Shown in pieces: positions 52,827-63,976 of a stretch of 64,000 nt of DNA (its first letter is position 1; every line of letters begins with the position of its first letter). The DNA is from Petunia secreta (lineage: Eukaryota > Streptophyta > Magnoliopsida > Solanales > Solanaceae). Both the position numbers and the translations under genes were made by a program. Where the stretch lies: assembly GCA_029990175.1 (NCBI GenBank), contig JARKIP010000065.1, forward strand, positions 9,118,501 through 9,182,500. Direction: 5' to 3'. The notes beneath the pieces are model-generated. The model ran no database searches, was not told the DNA's origin, and saw only the letters and a list, made by a program, of their open reading frames with translations.

Positions 52827-53925
52827 ACTTCTATAGCGAGTAGCCTTATCTTCTTTGATCCACTTTTTGGATTCACTAGCGGCATTTAATGCATCTTGGA
52901 GTGAATGAAAGATTTGCAACCTCAATTGAGAAGCAATCTCTTGGTTTAAGCCACTCTTGAACTGAATGATGGCTTGCTCCTCATCTTCTGTTTCCATGTC
53001 AAAGGCCATTCGGTTCCTTTCAAAATCATTGAAGTATTCATCAACCGACTTAAGGCCTTATTTCAATTCATAGAGCCCTTTTAGTTGCTCTTGTCGATAC
53101 ATGGGTGTCATATACTTGTCACTCATCACAATTTTCAACTCTTACCAAGTAATGCAGATTGGCAACCCAATAGCATGTCTAGACCTCTTAACCGACTCCT
53201 AACAAGTGGAAGCATAGGACTCAAATGAAGAAATGGTATATGTAGCCTTCTTCTCATCGGACATATCATTTGTATCAAATACCCGCTCCAATTGGACCTT
53301 CCACTCAAGAAACTTTTCCGGTTCACTAGTCCCCTTGAAGGTAGGGATAGTGATCTTCACACTATTGAGATTGTTGTCACGACCCCCATGGTTAGGCTCC
53401 GATTTGCCCCCATAGTAGTCGTCATAATCATTATACTCACGTCTCAAGTTCCTCCCCACATAACCCCCTTGAGGTCCACGACCTTGCCCACGACCTCTAT
53501 TCATTCCCCGGCCTCCATTCATTGTCCTCCTATTCAGATAGGGTGGCTCAAAGTCATCAAAATCATCACCAATCCCGGGTACCTCCTCTTCTTGAGCCTC
53601 AATATCTTACTCAAGAGGTTCTATATTCCTACGGGGTATCATGAGTGTAACATTACCTTTGGGATTGCCCAAGTTGTGGGGAATGCCCAACATTCTCTCT
53701 CGGCGAATAGCCTCATCTCTCAACCATTTTTGATTGGCTATCTCAATAAATTGCTCTGGTCTCACGGTTGAGCCATCGCTAGTGCCTTCACCGGCTTTCT
53801 TTTGGACACTCGGGATCCTTTCTCTTTCAAGATTCTCAAGCCTCAAACTTATGGCATTCACCTCGGCCCAGCCAAAGTTCTTTCCAAGAACACATTGGTC
53901 TTGTTTCCTTCTTCGGCCATGTACT
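52827..53925 (-). pseudogene. N-terminal half of gag, inverted
   Basis: From ATG 53925 on the minus strand: NAISLRLENLERERIPSVQK, a basic Gly-Arg stretch (GRGMNRGRGQGRG), TIPTFKGTSEPEKFLEWKVQ and LERVFDTNDM, GLKSVDEYFNDF, then QAIIQFKSGLNQEIASQL and DALNAASESKKW. This is the gypsy capsid. Frame changes and stops are present (near 53880, 53605, 53197 and 53050). It ends exactly at solo LTR A with codons TRYRS. The sequence right of solo LTR B (55275) continues the same reading with SATSTP, so the C-terminal half lies there. Confidence 0.8.
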
Positions 53926-54535
53926 TACAAGTATCAAAGACAAAGAAGAGATTAGTGTAAAAAAAAACCACACACACTCCCTCACTTTTGAATGTCACTT
54001 GAGTACACTCAATTTAGTAGGGTAGGATCACTCAAGCTTGATTCCAAAGGCTTCACGTATTGAACAACTTTCCTCAATAACCAACAAGTCCACAAAAGTC
54101 TAGTGCTCTTCAAAAAGAGTGGAGTTAATGGGACTCGATGGACGAACGACTTTATAGTGAGCACTTGGAGCCAAGAAATATTCTACGAGTCTCTTTGAAT
54201 TTTTCAATCCCAATCATGCACGAGTTATCCTAAAGGCTCAAAGAACTAGCACTAGAAGAGTAGGACAAATACTCAAAGAGTACTAGCCGGAAGTAATGCA
54301 AGCAAAGAACACACGAAATCCTAAGAGAGAACTACCTGAAAATTGGTTTAGGTGTCAAGCGCCCTACCTAGACACTAAGGCGCATTGCCCAACAATTCAA
54401 CCAGTACCTCAGTGAGGCAGTCCGCCCAAGGTGAGGTGCTTCTCCCAGAGCTTTAATATTCAGCAACTTTCAACGTGTTCTTGGCTCAATTTCACCCAAA
54501 TTTCCAACGATTTCAACTTGTTTTTCCAATCCAAA
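53926..54535 (-). other. Inverted leader of the element
   Basis: Noncoding, on the minus strand between the inner end of solo LTR B and the gag start. Its first five bases on that strand (TTTGG) are the displaced half of the LTR A target duplication. It contains a GC-rich patch with ggcggactgcc and agggcgcttgac words (54350-54450). Confidence 0.65.
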
Positions 54536-55274
54536 TGATGCAATCTAAATAATGGAAGCAAAAACAATGATAAAAGCAAGACACTAATTGAAAATTCAAC
54601 AAAGAATTTAGTAGGAACTAGTCTAGTCACCCCTTTGTTAGGATTCAAAGAGCACCTACACTATACGAACTATCCTCAAGACGAACCTGTGACTTGATAA
54701 CAATTCGATCAAGGTAGAAAATAGTTCAATTCTGATTTCACTCAAAAGAAACGGTTTTCCAAGTTTTTGTGGGAAAAGCTCAAAAGCTGCGTTTGTTTTT
54801 GATGTCTAGGAACTAAGGAAACAAGACTAAGTATTAGGCTTTTATAATGGAGCCTTACACGCCTAAAAGGTGAAGGAATAGCCACCAATTGAGCTAATTG
54901 TCAATAGCCACGCATGGCTAAATAAGCACCATAAAATAAATAAGTCTAACTATGCAAAAGCATAAAAAAGTGCTAAAAAATACAGCGCATTAAGGCCAAT
55001 AAACGAGCCCCCCACCCCCACGCGGCGGAATTGTCTAGAAAATATAGGCCGCGTGCCACGCGAGTACCACAGACCAAGCATTCTTCTAGAACGCCCCTTC
55101 TCCAATGCTAACCAACACATCCAAAGGCTCTTTTAACATACGCCGCCCTTCCTCAACACTTGCACAATAATGGCTCTTCATCACCATTAAGTGAGCATCA
55201 TGAAGCTCCTTAGCTTGCCTCCTCGTGAATGGTCTTGAGGCACGAATATTGCTTGATCAGGTTGGACTGCATCA
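54536..55274 (-). mobile_element. Solo LTR B, minus orientation
   Basis: The LTR is 739 bp from TGATGCAGTC (55274) to GATTGCATCA (54536), about 95% like LTR A by eye over its whole length. TATAAAAG is at 54846-54839. Its outer flank is GAAGC (55275-55279). The matching half, GAAGT on the minus strand, is at 52831-52827 next to LTR A. Its pol tail frame has lost one base relative to LTR A. Confidence 0.85.
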
Positions 55275-56577
55275 GAAGCGCTACTTCTACTCCCGTGAGC
55301 CGACCTAAGGATTGGAAGAGTCCAAACACAAGTAGTACTAGTTGAAGCCAAAATGCGAAGAGGCCTTATGAGAATCCAACACCAAGGAGTGACTTCAAAG
55401 ATTCGGGAGGTAACTCTAAAAATCAATTGAATACTCCTAGTGCTTCTTCTTTTCAATGCCATAAGTGTAAGGGATAGGGGCACTTTGCTAAAGATTGCTC
55501 CACCCGTAAAACAATGATTATATTGGATGATGGGTTGGTGTGTGAGCAAGAAAGTGAGCCCGAAGATGAGGGAGTTGAGGAGGGTGAGTGAGTTGAGGGT
55601 GAAGAGTATGCGGCGGAGGTGATGATTCTGATATGTTTCTTGTGGTACGTAGGAATTTGAGTGCCATATTTATCGAGGGGGAAGATGATGTGCAAAGGGA
55701 GGATTTATTCCATCGTAGATGTAGAGTGAAGGGGCAAGTGTGCTCACTAATCATTGATTCGGGTAGTTGTTCTAATGTGGCGAGCAAATCCTTGGTTCCA
55801 ACAATTGAAGTTGCCTACTCTAAAACACCCAAACTCTTACCATTTGCAATGGTTGAGTGAGTGTGGGGAGTTGAAGGTAATGAAGCAAGTCTTGATCAAA
55901 TTCAAAATTGGCAACTATCAAGATGAGCACATGTTTGATGTGGTGCCAATGCAAGCTTGTCATCTCTTGTTTGGTAGGCCTTGGCAATATGATAGGTGTG
56001 TGGTATATGATGGCCGAGCCAACACTTACAAAGTTAAGCATGAGGGCAAGAAGTATGTACTCAAGCCATTGACGCCTAAGCAAGTGAGTGATGACTATAG
56101 GCGCATGAGGGAATTGAAAGAAGTGGCTAAAGCCAAGTCCCCCGCAGAGACTAGGCCTTTGGCCGTGAGTCAAGTGACTCCACCATGTTCTATCGGGGGC
56201 ATTTGTGCCATGATGCAATCGGGTGAGTTCTTGAGATGAAATGATGGCACCAAATTTTTTATTTTCCTAGTGCACAAAGGTATGGTTTTAACTTCCGGCT
56301 GTGATTATACTAATAACCTTAACCCTTTGCCTAGTGCTATTGAGAATGTTTTGAAGGTTTTTGAGGACATGTTCCTGGATAATATTCCTACTGGTATACC
56401 TCCTTTGAGGGGGAATAAGCACCAAATTGACTTTGTCCTGGGGTTCCAAATCCCAAACAAGCCAGCCTATAGGAGCAATCCGAAAGATACAAAAGAGTTT
56501 CAAAGGCAAGTGGATGAATTTCTCAACAAAGTCTTGGTTCGTGAAAGTTTGAATCTGTGTGTCGTACCCGTGATCCT
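55275..56577 (+). pseudogene. C-terminal gag, protease and start of RT
   Basis: Zinc knuckle QCHKCKG-stop-GHFAKDC at about 55456-55502, with a TAG inside. Protease site LIIDSGSCSNVASKSLV at about 55749-55795. After a frame change come LQWLSECGELKVMKQVLIKF, DVVPMQACHLLFGRPWQYDR and GKKYVLKPLTPKQVSDDYRR. From 56270 the RT N-terminus reads PLRGNKHQIDFVLGFQIPNK, PAYRSNPKDTKEFQRQVDEF and VVPVILV, then the frame meets the LTR start at 56578. RT catalytic residues are absent because the element is cut. Confidence 0.85.
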
Positions 56578-58686
56578 TGTTGACACCCAATTTTGTCGCT
56601 CATTTTCATTATAATTGGCTATATTTAACTTAAAGGTGCGATGTTGACTGTTTGAGAAAATTTGCATTAGAAATCATGCATTTGCGTGTGTTATCCCCTA
56701 TTTATACATTATATATTTTAATTGTGATTATATTATGAAACTACATCACTTAGGCTATTTGTTAAATACATATCAAATTGTGATCGGTTATTGTGAATTA
56801 TTGTATTTATTCATATTTAATTAATTCAATTTAACTGCAATTGTTTTATATGTGCATTTTTACTTATTATATAATATATACTTATATTCTTTAGCGCATT
56901 TACATTAATAATTAGTCCAATTAAAATAGTTCAATTCACCATATTACTTTGAAATTCAAATTATTTTAATTGTTACAAATTTTCTCAATCCTACTTTGAA
57001 CCTTGACATAAAAGTAGTCAGAGTACAATATTCATTGTTTCAATGCATATCGAAGTTATGGTTATTTTTGCAAATTCATTGCATTAATATTACTTGGTAA
57101 TTATTTATACTTAATTAATTCAGTTTGACTCTAAATTATTTTATGTGTGTAATTTTATTTTTTTCTTTTATATAAATTAAATATATTAAGATTTTATTTT
57201 GTTTTGAACCTTCAATTGAATATGAGTATAACTTAAAATGAAAAATCCAAATTTTATTCATACTATTTGAATTCTTTCAAATTTCGTTGAACCTAGACTA
57301 TTTGTCTTGCATTTAGTCCTAGAATTACTACAATCCCTTGACAAAATCTTCCCCAACTTTCAGAATGAAATTCTCCCTTCAATTTCTCCCATATCTCCCC
57401 TTATCTCTCCAATCTTTATCAAATCTCACCCAATAAACAATCCCCGATCCCCTCTCATTTTTCCATTCTTGGAAATTAATTCCAACGTTCTCTATATACT
57501 CATCTCCTATATTAAGCTATGGAACAACTGCATTGAGGGATAGACAGAGATACACCTCATTGCACACATACCATTATCCCTCATCTTCTCAAATACCTTC
57601 ACACACACATCTCAGTACATATAGGATAACACGCCACACGCACACAAACCCTCATCTCCAACTCTCCCCTCCTTACACCATCAGCATCGGAAATACACTA
57701 CCACACCATCTCCGCTACACAAAATCAGTAAAGGAACAATACACACACATACACCAGATTTGAAATAGGGGAGGAATCAAAAGGGGAGATCGGGACTGGT
57801 GGTTAACGATTTGAAACAGAGGGTGTGGGAGATCGGGGTCATAACAGAGGGAAGGGAAAGGAGTAGCAGCGACACTGCCTGTCGTGGGAAACTGGGCTGG
57901 AGGTCGCTCCTCCTCTCTGCCTTGCTATTGATCCGACTCGCTGAGATTTGATCGAGTCTGAGATTGTTAACTATGTTATTTTTCCCTTATACCACTGGTT
58001 GTTACGATTGGTCATCCGCCACTCGTTTCTGGCTGTCCTTGTTGTTTTCTGCCACTGGAATTGGGTGGGGTGTTGACCGGCGGTCATCCTCGCCTGTTTA
58101 TCTCGTGTTGGTTGATAACCTCGCCTATAATGGTTCTTTTACTGATGAGGCGCATGGTTTATTATTTGTTCTTGTGCCCTTTGTTCTAATCGATCAGCTG
58201 CTGCTATGTTTGACTGGGTCCCACAGTTATTGTGTATCTCAATTGTGATTCAATTTGTTCTATTGCTAATACTGTTAACGAAAACACTACTGACCATATT
58301 TTTTGAGATTTTTGCAGCAACTACAGGGATACCAATTAATACCGATTTGGAATTTACCGGTCAAAGCAAAGCCAATAAAAATAATTCAATAATTTGAATT
58401 TGAGGCTTATGGGCTGATTTGAACAGATACTAAAAGGCCAATAACGTTTGGAGGCCTAAAATCAGTCCCGTTACACCCTCCGAGTCCCTAAAAAATAAAT
58501 AGGCGATGACGATAACATTTACAATGTTGAAAATGAATGGGATAGGCAACAAAACTCGCACTTGGCATGGCAACACGACCGGCCGGCGGGTTTGCAGGCG
58601 TGACGGTATCCTTAGCCTCCCATCACCCAGAATCTGAGCCTAAACTTTCAAAAATTCTCTTTTCCCTTTTATTTTCTCTTTATTAC

Positions 58687-58752
<66 letters not shown>

Positions 58753-59301
58753 TATTTTTGTTACTACTTTCATTACTACTAACATTTTTTATTTTTCATT
58801 ATTATGGTTACTATTATTTTTTATAAGTACAATTATTATTATTACTTTATTCTACTTTTATTTTTAATTTATTAGTTATAATACTAACTTCATTTTTATG
58901 CTTTTGCGAGGTACAAAGAACGAGGTCCATGGCGAAGATTGAATATTTATTTATGCAATTATTTTGTATTTAAATTGTATATAATAATAGAAATTATTTT
59001 ATTTATTCTAAGTTTATTATTGAATCCCAATTATTAATCCGGCCGGGAACCACGCTTGGTGGAATCTGAGAGGTGTCTAACACCTTCCTCTTGGGTTAAT
59101 TTGAACCCTTACTCAGAATTCTCGGTTCGTAAATCAAATATCAGAGTTAACATTAAAATTGGCTAGAAACAAAGTAGGTGCCCTAATACGCCTAGTTAAA
59201 AAAATATGTTAAGTGGCGACTCCAAGTCTTACCCGCGAGTCCCAATAAATCGAGCCTTTTTTCGAACCTTAACCGGGTTTGAGAAAAAATGGGTGTTGAC
59301 A
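56578..59301 (+). repeat. 5' LTR of the Ogre-like element (2.7 kb)
   Basis: It starts TGTTGACACCC and ends GGGTGTTGACA, with the primer site three bases later. A (TTA)n microsatellite spans about 58680-58755. A C-rich, leader-like stretch (57330-57780) lies inside. No unique TATA box is certain. Confidence 0.85.
58680..58755. repeat. (TTA)n microsatellite in the LTR
   Basis: About 20 near-perfect TTA units flanked by decayed ones (to about 58860). It yields a poly-Tyr open frame that is not a gene. Confidence 0.95.
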
Positions 59302-59304
59302 GAA

Positions 59305-59322
59305 TGGCGACTCCGCTGGGGA
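59305..59322 (+). other. Primer-binding site of the Ogre-like element
   Basis: TGGCGACTCCGCTGGGGA, the type seen after Tat/Ogre LTRs (reported as tRNA-Arg primed). I cannot verify the tRNA match here. Confidence 0.7.
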
Positions 59323-59539
59323 AATCAAGGTTCAAACCATAACGAATTTTAAATTGAGATTCTTTAATTGCTTTATTTTCTTACCATTTATTGTAATACT
59401 AATTTTTTCTTCCTTTCCTTTTTGCAGGTTTAAGGTTATTTTTAAATTCTAGAATTTTGGCGCCATATTATTGCTTAGATGTATCCTCTTTTTTAATTGT
59501 TTATGTTGCTAACACTTCCTCCACTCCCGAAATTTTTTA

Positions 59540-60450
59540 TACTTGCACACACCATAAACGGTTACGTGGATCCCACAGCCGTTTCACTCTCAAAAAACCC
59601 TTTAGGAGGGACGTATGGAGCATAGTTGGTCCGTGGTACAACCAACCCCTTCAAACGATCCCACCCTTTGGTTGTCCACCAGAGGAACCATATCCTTGTC
59701 TAGACTAACCCACTCTTAGAAGGTTCTTTTAAGATAACACAGCATGTCCTAAACTTCAGTTATTTTCGAATCTTTTGCCTTTTTTCATAATTCTTTTTTC
59801 TTTTTTTGAAAACTTCAACCTATTTTCCAGAATTAACTTGTTTGTTTCTCTCTTTTAAAATTTATTTTTAAAAATATTTCGATATGTGCACCATTTCCAT
59901 AAATTTGTCAAATCTTTTTCTTAAAACAGGTTTCACTTAATAATTCTTTTCGCATTTTTGAAAATATATCGCTTAACTCTATTAGCCTACTTTTCAAAAT
60001 TAACTTGTTTGATTTGTCTTTCCCTCTTTTAAAAGTTGGTAAAATATTTCAATATGTGCATCTTTTCTTTTTCGTAATTTTTAATACCGTCTAGTTTATA
60101 TTAATCTTGTCTTTCGAAACTAACGCGTTTGTTTTGTTCTTATCCTTCTAAAATCATTTTATGAAATACTTCAATATGTGTGTATCATTTTACAGAACAT
60201 ATGCATTTCTTTCAAAAACTTGTACATTTTTTTAAAAAACTTGTGCATATCATGCATACCTTCCGCCACTCCTGGCAAGTTTCTAAATCGTGCGGTGGTT
60301 ACGACCACCTCTTCCCTCACAAAAGTTCCTTTAGGGGGAACGACTTGGAATCTGTTTAGTCCGAGATGTTCCCGCTCCCGAGTTGTTCGCTTGGGAGGAT
60401 AATAAAACTCAGTCTAGCTAACTCCACTCTTTAATAGCGGTGTTAGGAAT
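59540..60450 (+). repeat. Repeated blocks in the Ogre-like leader
   Basis: Two kinds of repeat. A block with cctttaggagggacg ... tggt at 59590-59730 recurs in diverged form (cctttagggggaacgacttgg) at 60300-60440, both followed by ctaaccactcttta-like ends. A smaller unit (ttaacttgtttgttt ... atttcaatatgtgcatc) recurs three times at about 59832, 59998 and 60118. All are noncoding. Confidence 0.6.
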
Positions 60451-61049
60451 CATGCATCATGACATATCATTAGTCGACTTGTTCTCAAGTCCGATAGGCT
60501 AACTTGTTCAAACAATCTGAACGGGTTTTTGGCCTTGAAAAGTGTTAAACATGATTTATTGGCATATACTTAAAGGACTGAACGTGCAAATGTAGACCGT
60601 CTATGGAATTATTCTGCATTCAATGCCATTCAAAGGCACAAATGGTAACTGAAGAGGCATCAAAGCCCAAAATGAATTAGAAACGACTGTTTATTCTTAA
60701 CCAGTTGGAATCATTCTGTATTCAATGCTATTCAAATGCGCAAAAGGTAACTGAAAAGGTATTAAAGGCCCAATTTAAAGCAGAAATGACCGCTTGATAG
60801 ACGGGATGACACATAATGCGCATTTATCTTTTAGGCATTATATAAAGACTTGTCATCCATGGTTTGTTAAAAGTCCATTAGCATTTTCCTTCTAAAGTGT
60901 CTAAAGGGTTCTCGAACTCATAACGACACGTCTCCTCATATCCTCTGTTGCATTGTTTTCAAAAAGCTTGATCATTTGTTTGCAATAAAGTGAATTTTAG
61001 GCATTTTATTCTCCATTTTTCTATCATCTGTAACTTTTTCCAAAAGATC

Positions 61050-61745
61050 ATGGCCATTAAAAAATTTGACATGGCTGTTGAAGTCCCTCAGTTGTTAAGA
61101 GATTGGTGGGAAAAACCTAAAAATAGATCAACAAAATCAAGTCAAAATGGTGTTGGGGAATCTAGTTTCACTAATGGAGCACACTGCAATAAAAGGGATA
61201 GTAGAAACAGCAGTACACTATTGGGATGCGGACCGAGCGGTTTTCCATTTTAGAAGTGTAGAGTTGACACCGTTGCTGGAAGAAATAGGCGGATTAACTC
61301 AATTGCCGTTTGAAAATGATGAGGTATTGATGGCTAAGAATATTGCACCCGAGGAGTTCTTCGAAATGGTAGGGTTTAAGCGGGAGTTATGCACAGACAG
61401 TATAAGGCAGTCGGGAATTTCTCTAACTTCCCTCTACATCAAATTTGGGTATGGAGAAGCATTTCAAGAATCCGAAGACTTTTTCAGCATTAACAAGGCC
61501 GATTGGCAGGAGCGGAGAGTACTTGCTTTTATTACCAGTTTTTTAGGGACTGTCGTGTTTCCACAACACAAAGGACGAGTTGATGTTTGCATGGTATCAA
61601 TTGGTGATACCTTACTCAAGGACTTTAACAAGAAATACGCTTTGGTACCGATGATTGTTGCAGAAATGTACCGAGCTTAAGAAAGAGGCAAGTTCGTCTA
61701 ACGAAGATTCGTCCGAAGAGGAAGAAGATGAATCTTCTAAGGATG
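61050..61745 (+). pseudogene. ORF1 of the Ogre-like element (plant-mobile-domain-like)
   Basis: From ATG 61050 it reads FDMAVEVPQLLRDWWEKPKN. A frame change near 61145 leads to the open frame 61147-61680: AVHYWDADRAVFHFRSVELT, PLLEEIGGLTQLP, VLAFITSFLGTVVFPQ and IGDTLLKDF. Another frame change near the TAA at 61680 leads to an acidic Ser/Glu tail (SSEEEEDESS). WD..FHF...E.TP.LEE.GGL resembles the plant mobile domain family seen in transposons and in Ogre ORF1 (DUF7745-type). Its function is unknown. The two frame changes suggest it is not functional as read. Confidence 0.6.
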
Positions 61746-63620
61746 GATCAACATGAAGAATGCTCGCCCAGGCCATGATCTGATTTTCTAGCGATGTTTA
61801 GTCCTTTCCTTCTCTTACGTTGTTTCAATATCAAGCATTGTAATAAAGACCAATGTTCGATAAATGCAATATTCTCTTTTAGACTCCGCATTTTGTAGCA
61901 AATGAAATGATACGTGTGGCACAAAACGCTTTCCAAACCATCATGCATAAAGCGGTCATAGGATACATTTTTATTTGCTAGGTGTGCATTACGTGAAATT
62001 GCTTGATTGCTCTAGGTCTCTTTCAACCTAAGTCAATCCCTTCCCAAATCCAATCTCCTACCAAGACACCTCATCTCCCTACTCTATGCCCAAATCTTGA
62101 TATCAGAAAACTTTCGCGTGTTTTGATAATTCTCTATCCCTTGCGAACTCAAAAACCTATTATCCAAAAGGTTGTCTTAAGTCGAATACCAAGGCAGAAG
62201 ATTTGGTTAAGCAAAGCGCACTTATCAGGGGTCTTTCAAAACAAGAAGAGTTTGTAATAGCAGGCACTATACACACAAAGCGCAAATTGACATGACAAGA
62301 GATTTGTTGGTCAAACTCAAAGGTACACATGACTTACCGAAATACTTCGTTTTGACGGAATGTCTGAGGATTATTTTGTCGGTCTAGTCCATATTGTAAT
62401 ACATTTAAGGCAATCCAAAATATTTTCAAACTTGCACCTCTTCATGGCCAAAAAGACGTTCAAAGGGTTATCACAAGGTAATAAGGAAGTGAGAAATGAT
62501 TGGAACCCGCTTGATGATACAAAGGTTTATGCATAGCAACCAAATTAGGAGGTTGATTCAATTTGGAAAAGAATGCAAAGGCGCCGTAACAAAGATTCCA
62601 CTATATGATGGAGCTAGAATCTCTTGCTCAGTGTTAAAAGCATATCCCTACCAACTAGCAAGTGTGGGACGAGCCGATGAACTCAAGATGAAGCTATTTG
62701 AGACAATTACAAGATCATACAAAACAGGGGCAGACAGATTTCTTGGAGCGATTTTGGTCAAAAGCTTTATTTGAATAAACTTTCATGACAACAACTACAT
62801 GGAGGAGGGAATATAATATGGCCAACCTCTAAAACGGTCCTGGTTAAAGCAGCAATCTAAGAAATATACATGATACACCGGGATCGGTCTCTTGGCAACA
62901 AAATCTACCTGACAAGAAAAGGTTGAGGAAAAAATTGCATTGCAGCAGTTAGTTGACAAGTATGAAAAAGATTGAGTCTCTTTCAAAGATGCACATATAC
63001 GACATGACTAATTCGCAAGGAAAGATGACAGATGCACTTAAGGTGTTGGTGTTCAACAAAAGCCAACCTCCTTTCTGTCAACACAACCTATTCTTTACAC
63101 AACATCCTTACCACCTTTCATTGACATTCAACTTCTCATCTCCTGCTTAAATGAGCATCTGTCGTTTGACCAAAATCCTTACCTTGACTGCTACATAAAG
63201 TACTTAGGCAGTCTTTTGTGATATTCATGCGTTCTATCATAATCTCCAAAATTATGTACAAATCTATCATCCGTGGTCTAGGCATTCTCTTAGGCTTTAT
63301 GTATTGTTTTGCTTCAAATATGCTAACACACCTTTGTGCATTTTGCTACTTTATTACGGTTGCCTTCCACGCGAACACTGAAATTGGTCAAGAATCTGCA
63401 TTCAGAAGAAGCCGAAACGGCTAACCGACCACATAATCTGAGCCATCAAGATACTCAATCGTCACACTAAAAAACAAATGCAGATTCAAGCCAATACATT
63501 TGTGTTCGATGCAATACAACCACTTTGTTTCGACTAACGAATCTTTCTTTGACAACAGATCTTTCAGCACAAACACAAGGCTAGTAGGCAATCACAACAG
63601 ACATGATAGCACTTCAGCCT

Positions 63621-63765
63621 CGTCAGGCTTAAAATATGACGACCAGCCACGTCAGGCTTAGAATATGACGACCAGCCACGTCAGGCTTAGAATATGACGA
63701 CCAGCCACGTCAGGCTTATAATATGACGATCAGCCACGTCCGACTTAAAATAGGACAAACTCACA
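63621..63765 (+). repeat. 29 bp tandem repeat in the Ogre-like element
   Basis: Four close copies of CGTCAGGCTTAGAATATGAC + GACCAGCCA (63621-63736), a fifth decayed copy (63737-63763) and an outlier at about 63798 (CGTCCGCCTTAGAATTGGAC). There are no spacers between units. Confidence 0.9.
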
Positions 63766-63894
63766 TATTTTGTTTTGCAGGCACCACTACAATAGGCTCG
63801 TCCGCCTTAGAATTGGACATACACACGTATTTTTGTTTATTTTGCAGGCACTACCATGATATGATGATCTATCAAAGGCAATAAACTGTGGCAG

Positions 63895-63976
63895 AATTTT
63901 TGAGGATCCCCTCAAAAATTCCAAAAGACGCAAGCTGACACTAGGGCAGAAATTTTTGAGATCCCCTCAAAAAATT
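63895..63976 (+). repeat. Duplicated palindrome in the Ogre-like element
   Basis: AATTTTTGAGG (63895-63905) pairs with CCTCAAAAATT (63910-63920) around ATCC. A second version, AATTTTTGAG (63951-63960) with CTCAAAAAATT (63966-63976), follows about 56 bases later with the same flanks (gcagaa ... aaagacgca). The array may continue past the window. Confidence 0.85.

Larger units (their letters stand above)
50941..56577 (+). mobile_element. Ty3/gypsy element, 5' part, invaded by two solo LTRs and internally inverted
   Basis: It has a 5' LTR (50941-51668), an initiator-Met primer site, leader, gag, protease and the start of RT. RT is cut at 56577 by the Ogre-like LTR. The leader end and the N-terminal half of gag now lie on the minus strand (54535-52827) between two opposite solo LTRs. 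Target-site halves and gag codons show these were once collinear with 51683-52080 and 55275 onward. The protease and gag type suggest a chromovirus-like lineage, not assigned further. Confidence 0.8.

Noticed and set aside
52081..55274. A single foldback transposon with 740 bp arms
   Set aside because: The arms have LTR structure (TG..CA, TATA, pol tail), each with its own target duplication, and the interior is gag, so two solo LTRs plus an inversion explain it better.
58567..58782. 71-codon frame ending in poly-Tyr
   Set aside because: It is a translation of the (TTA)n microsatellite in the LTR.
63621..63765. Possible CRISPR array (29 bp repeat)
   Set aside because: The units are directly adjacent without spacers, and the context is a plant retrotransposon.
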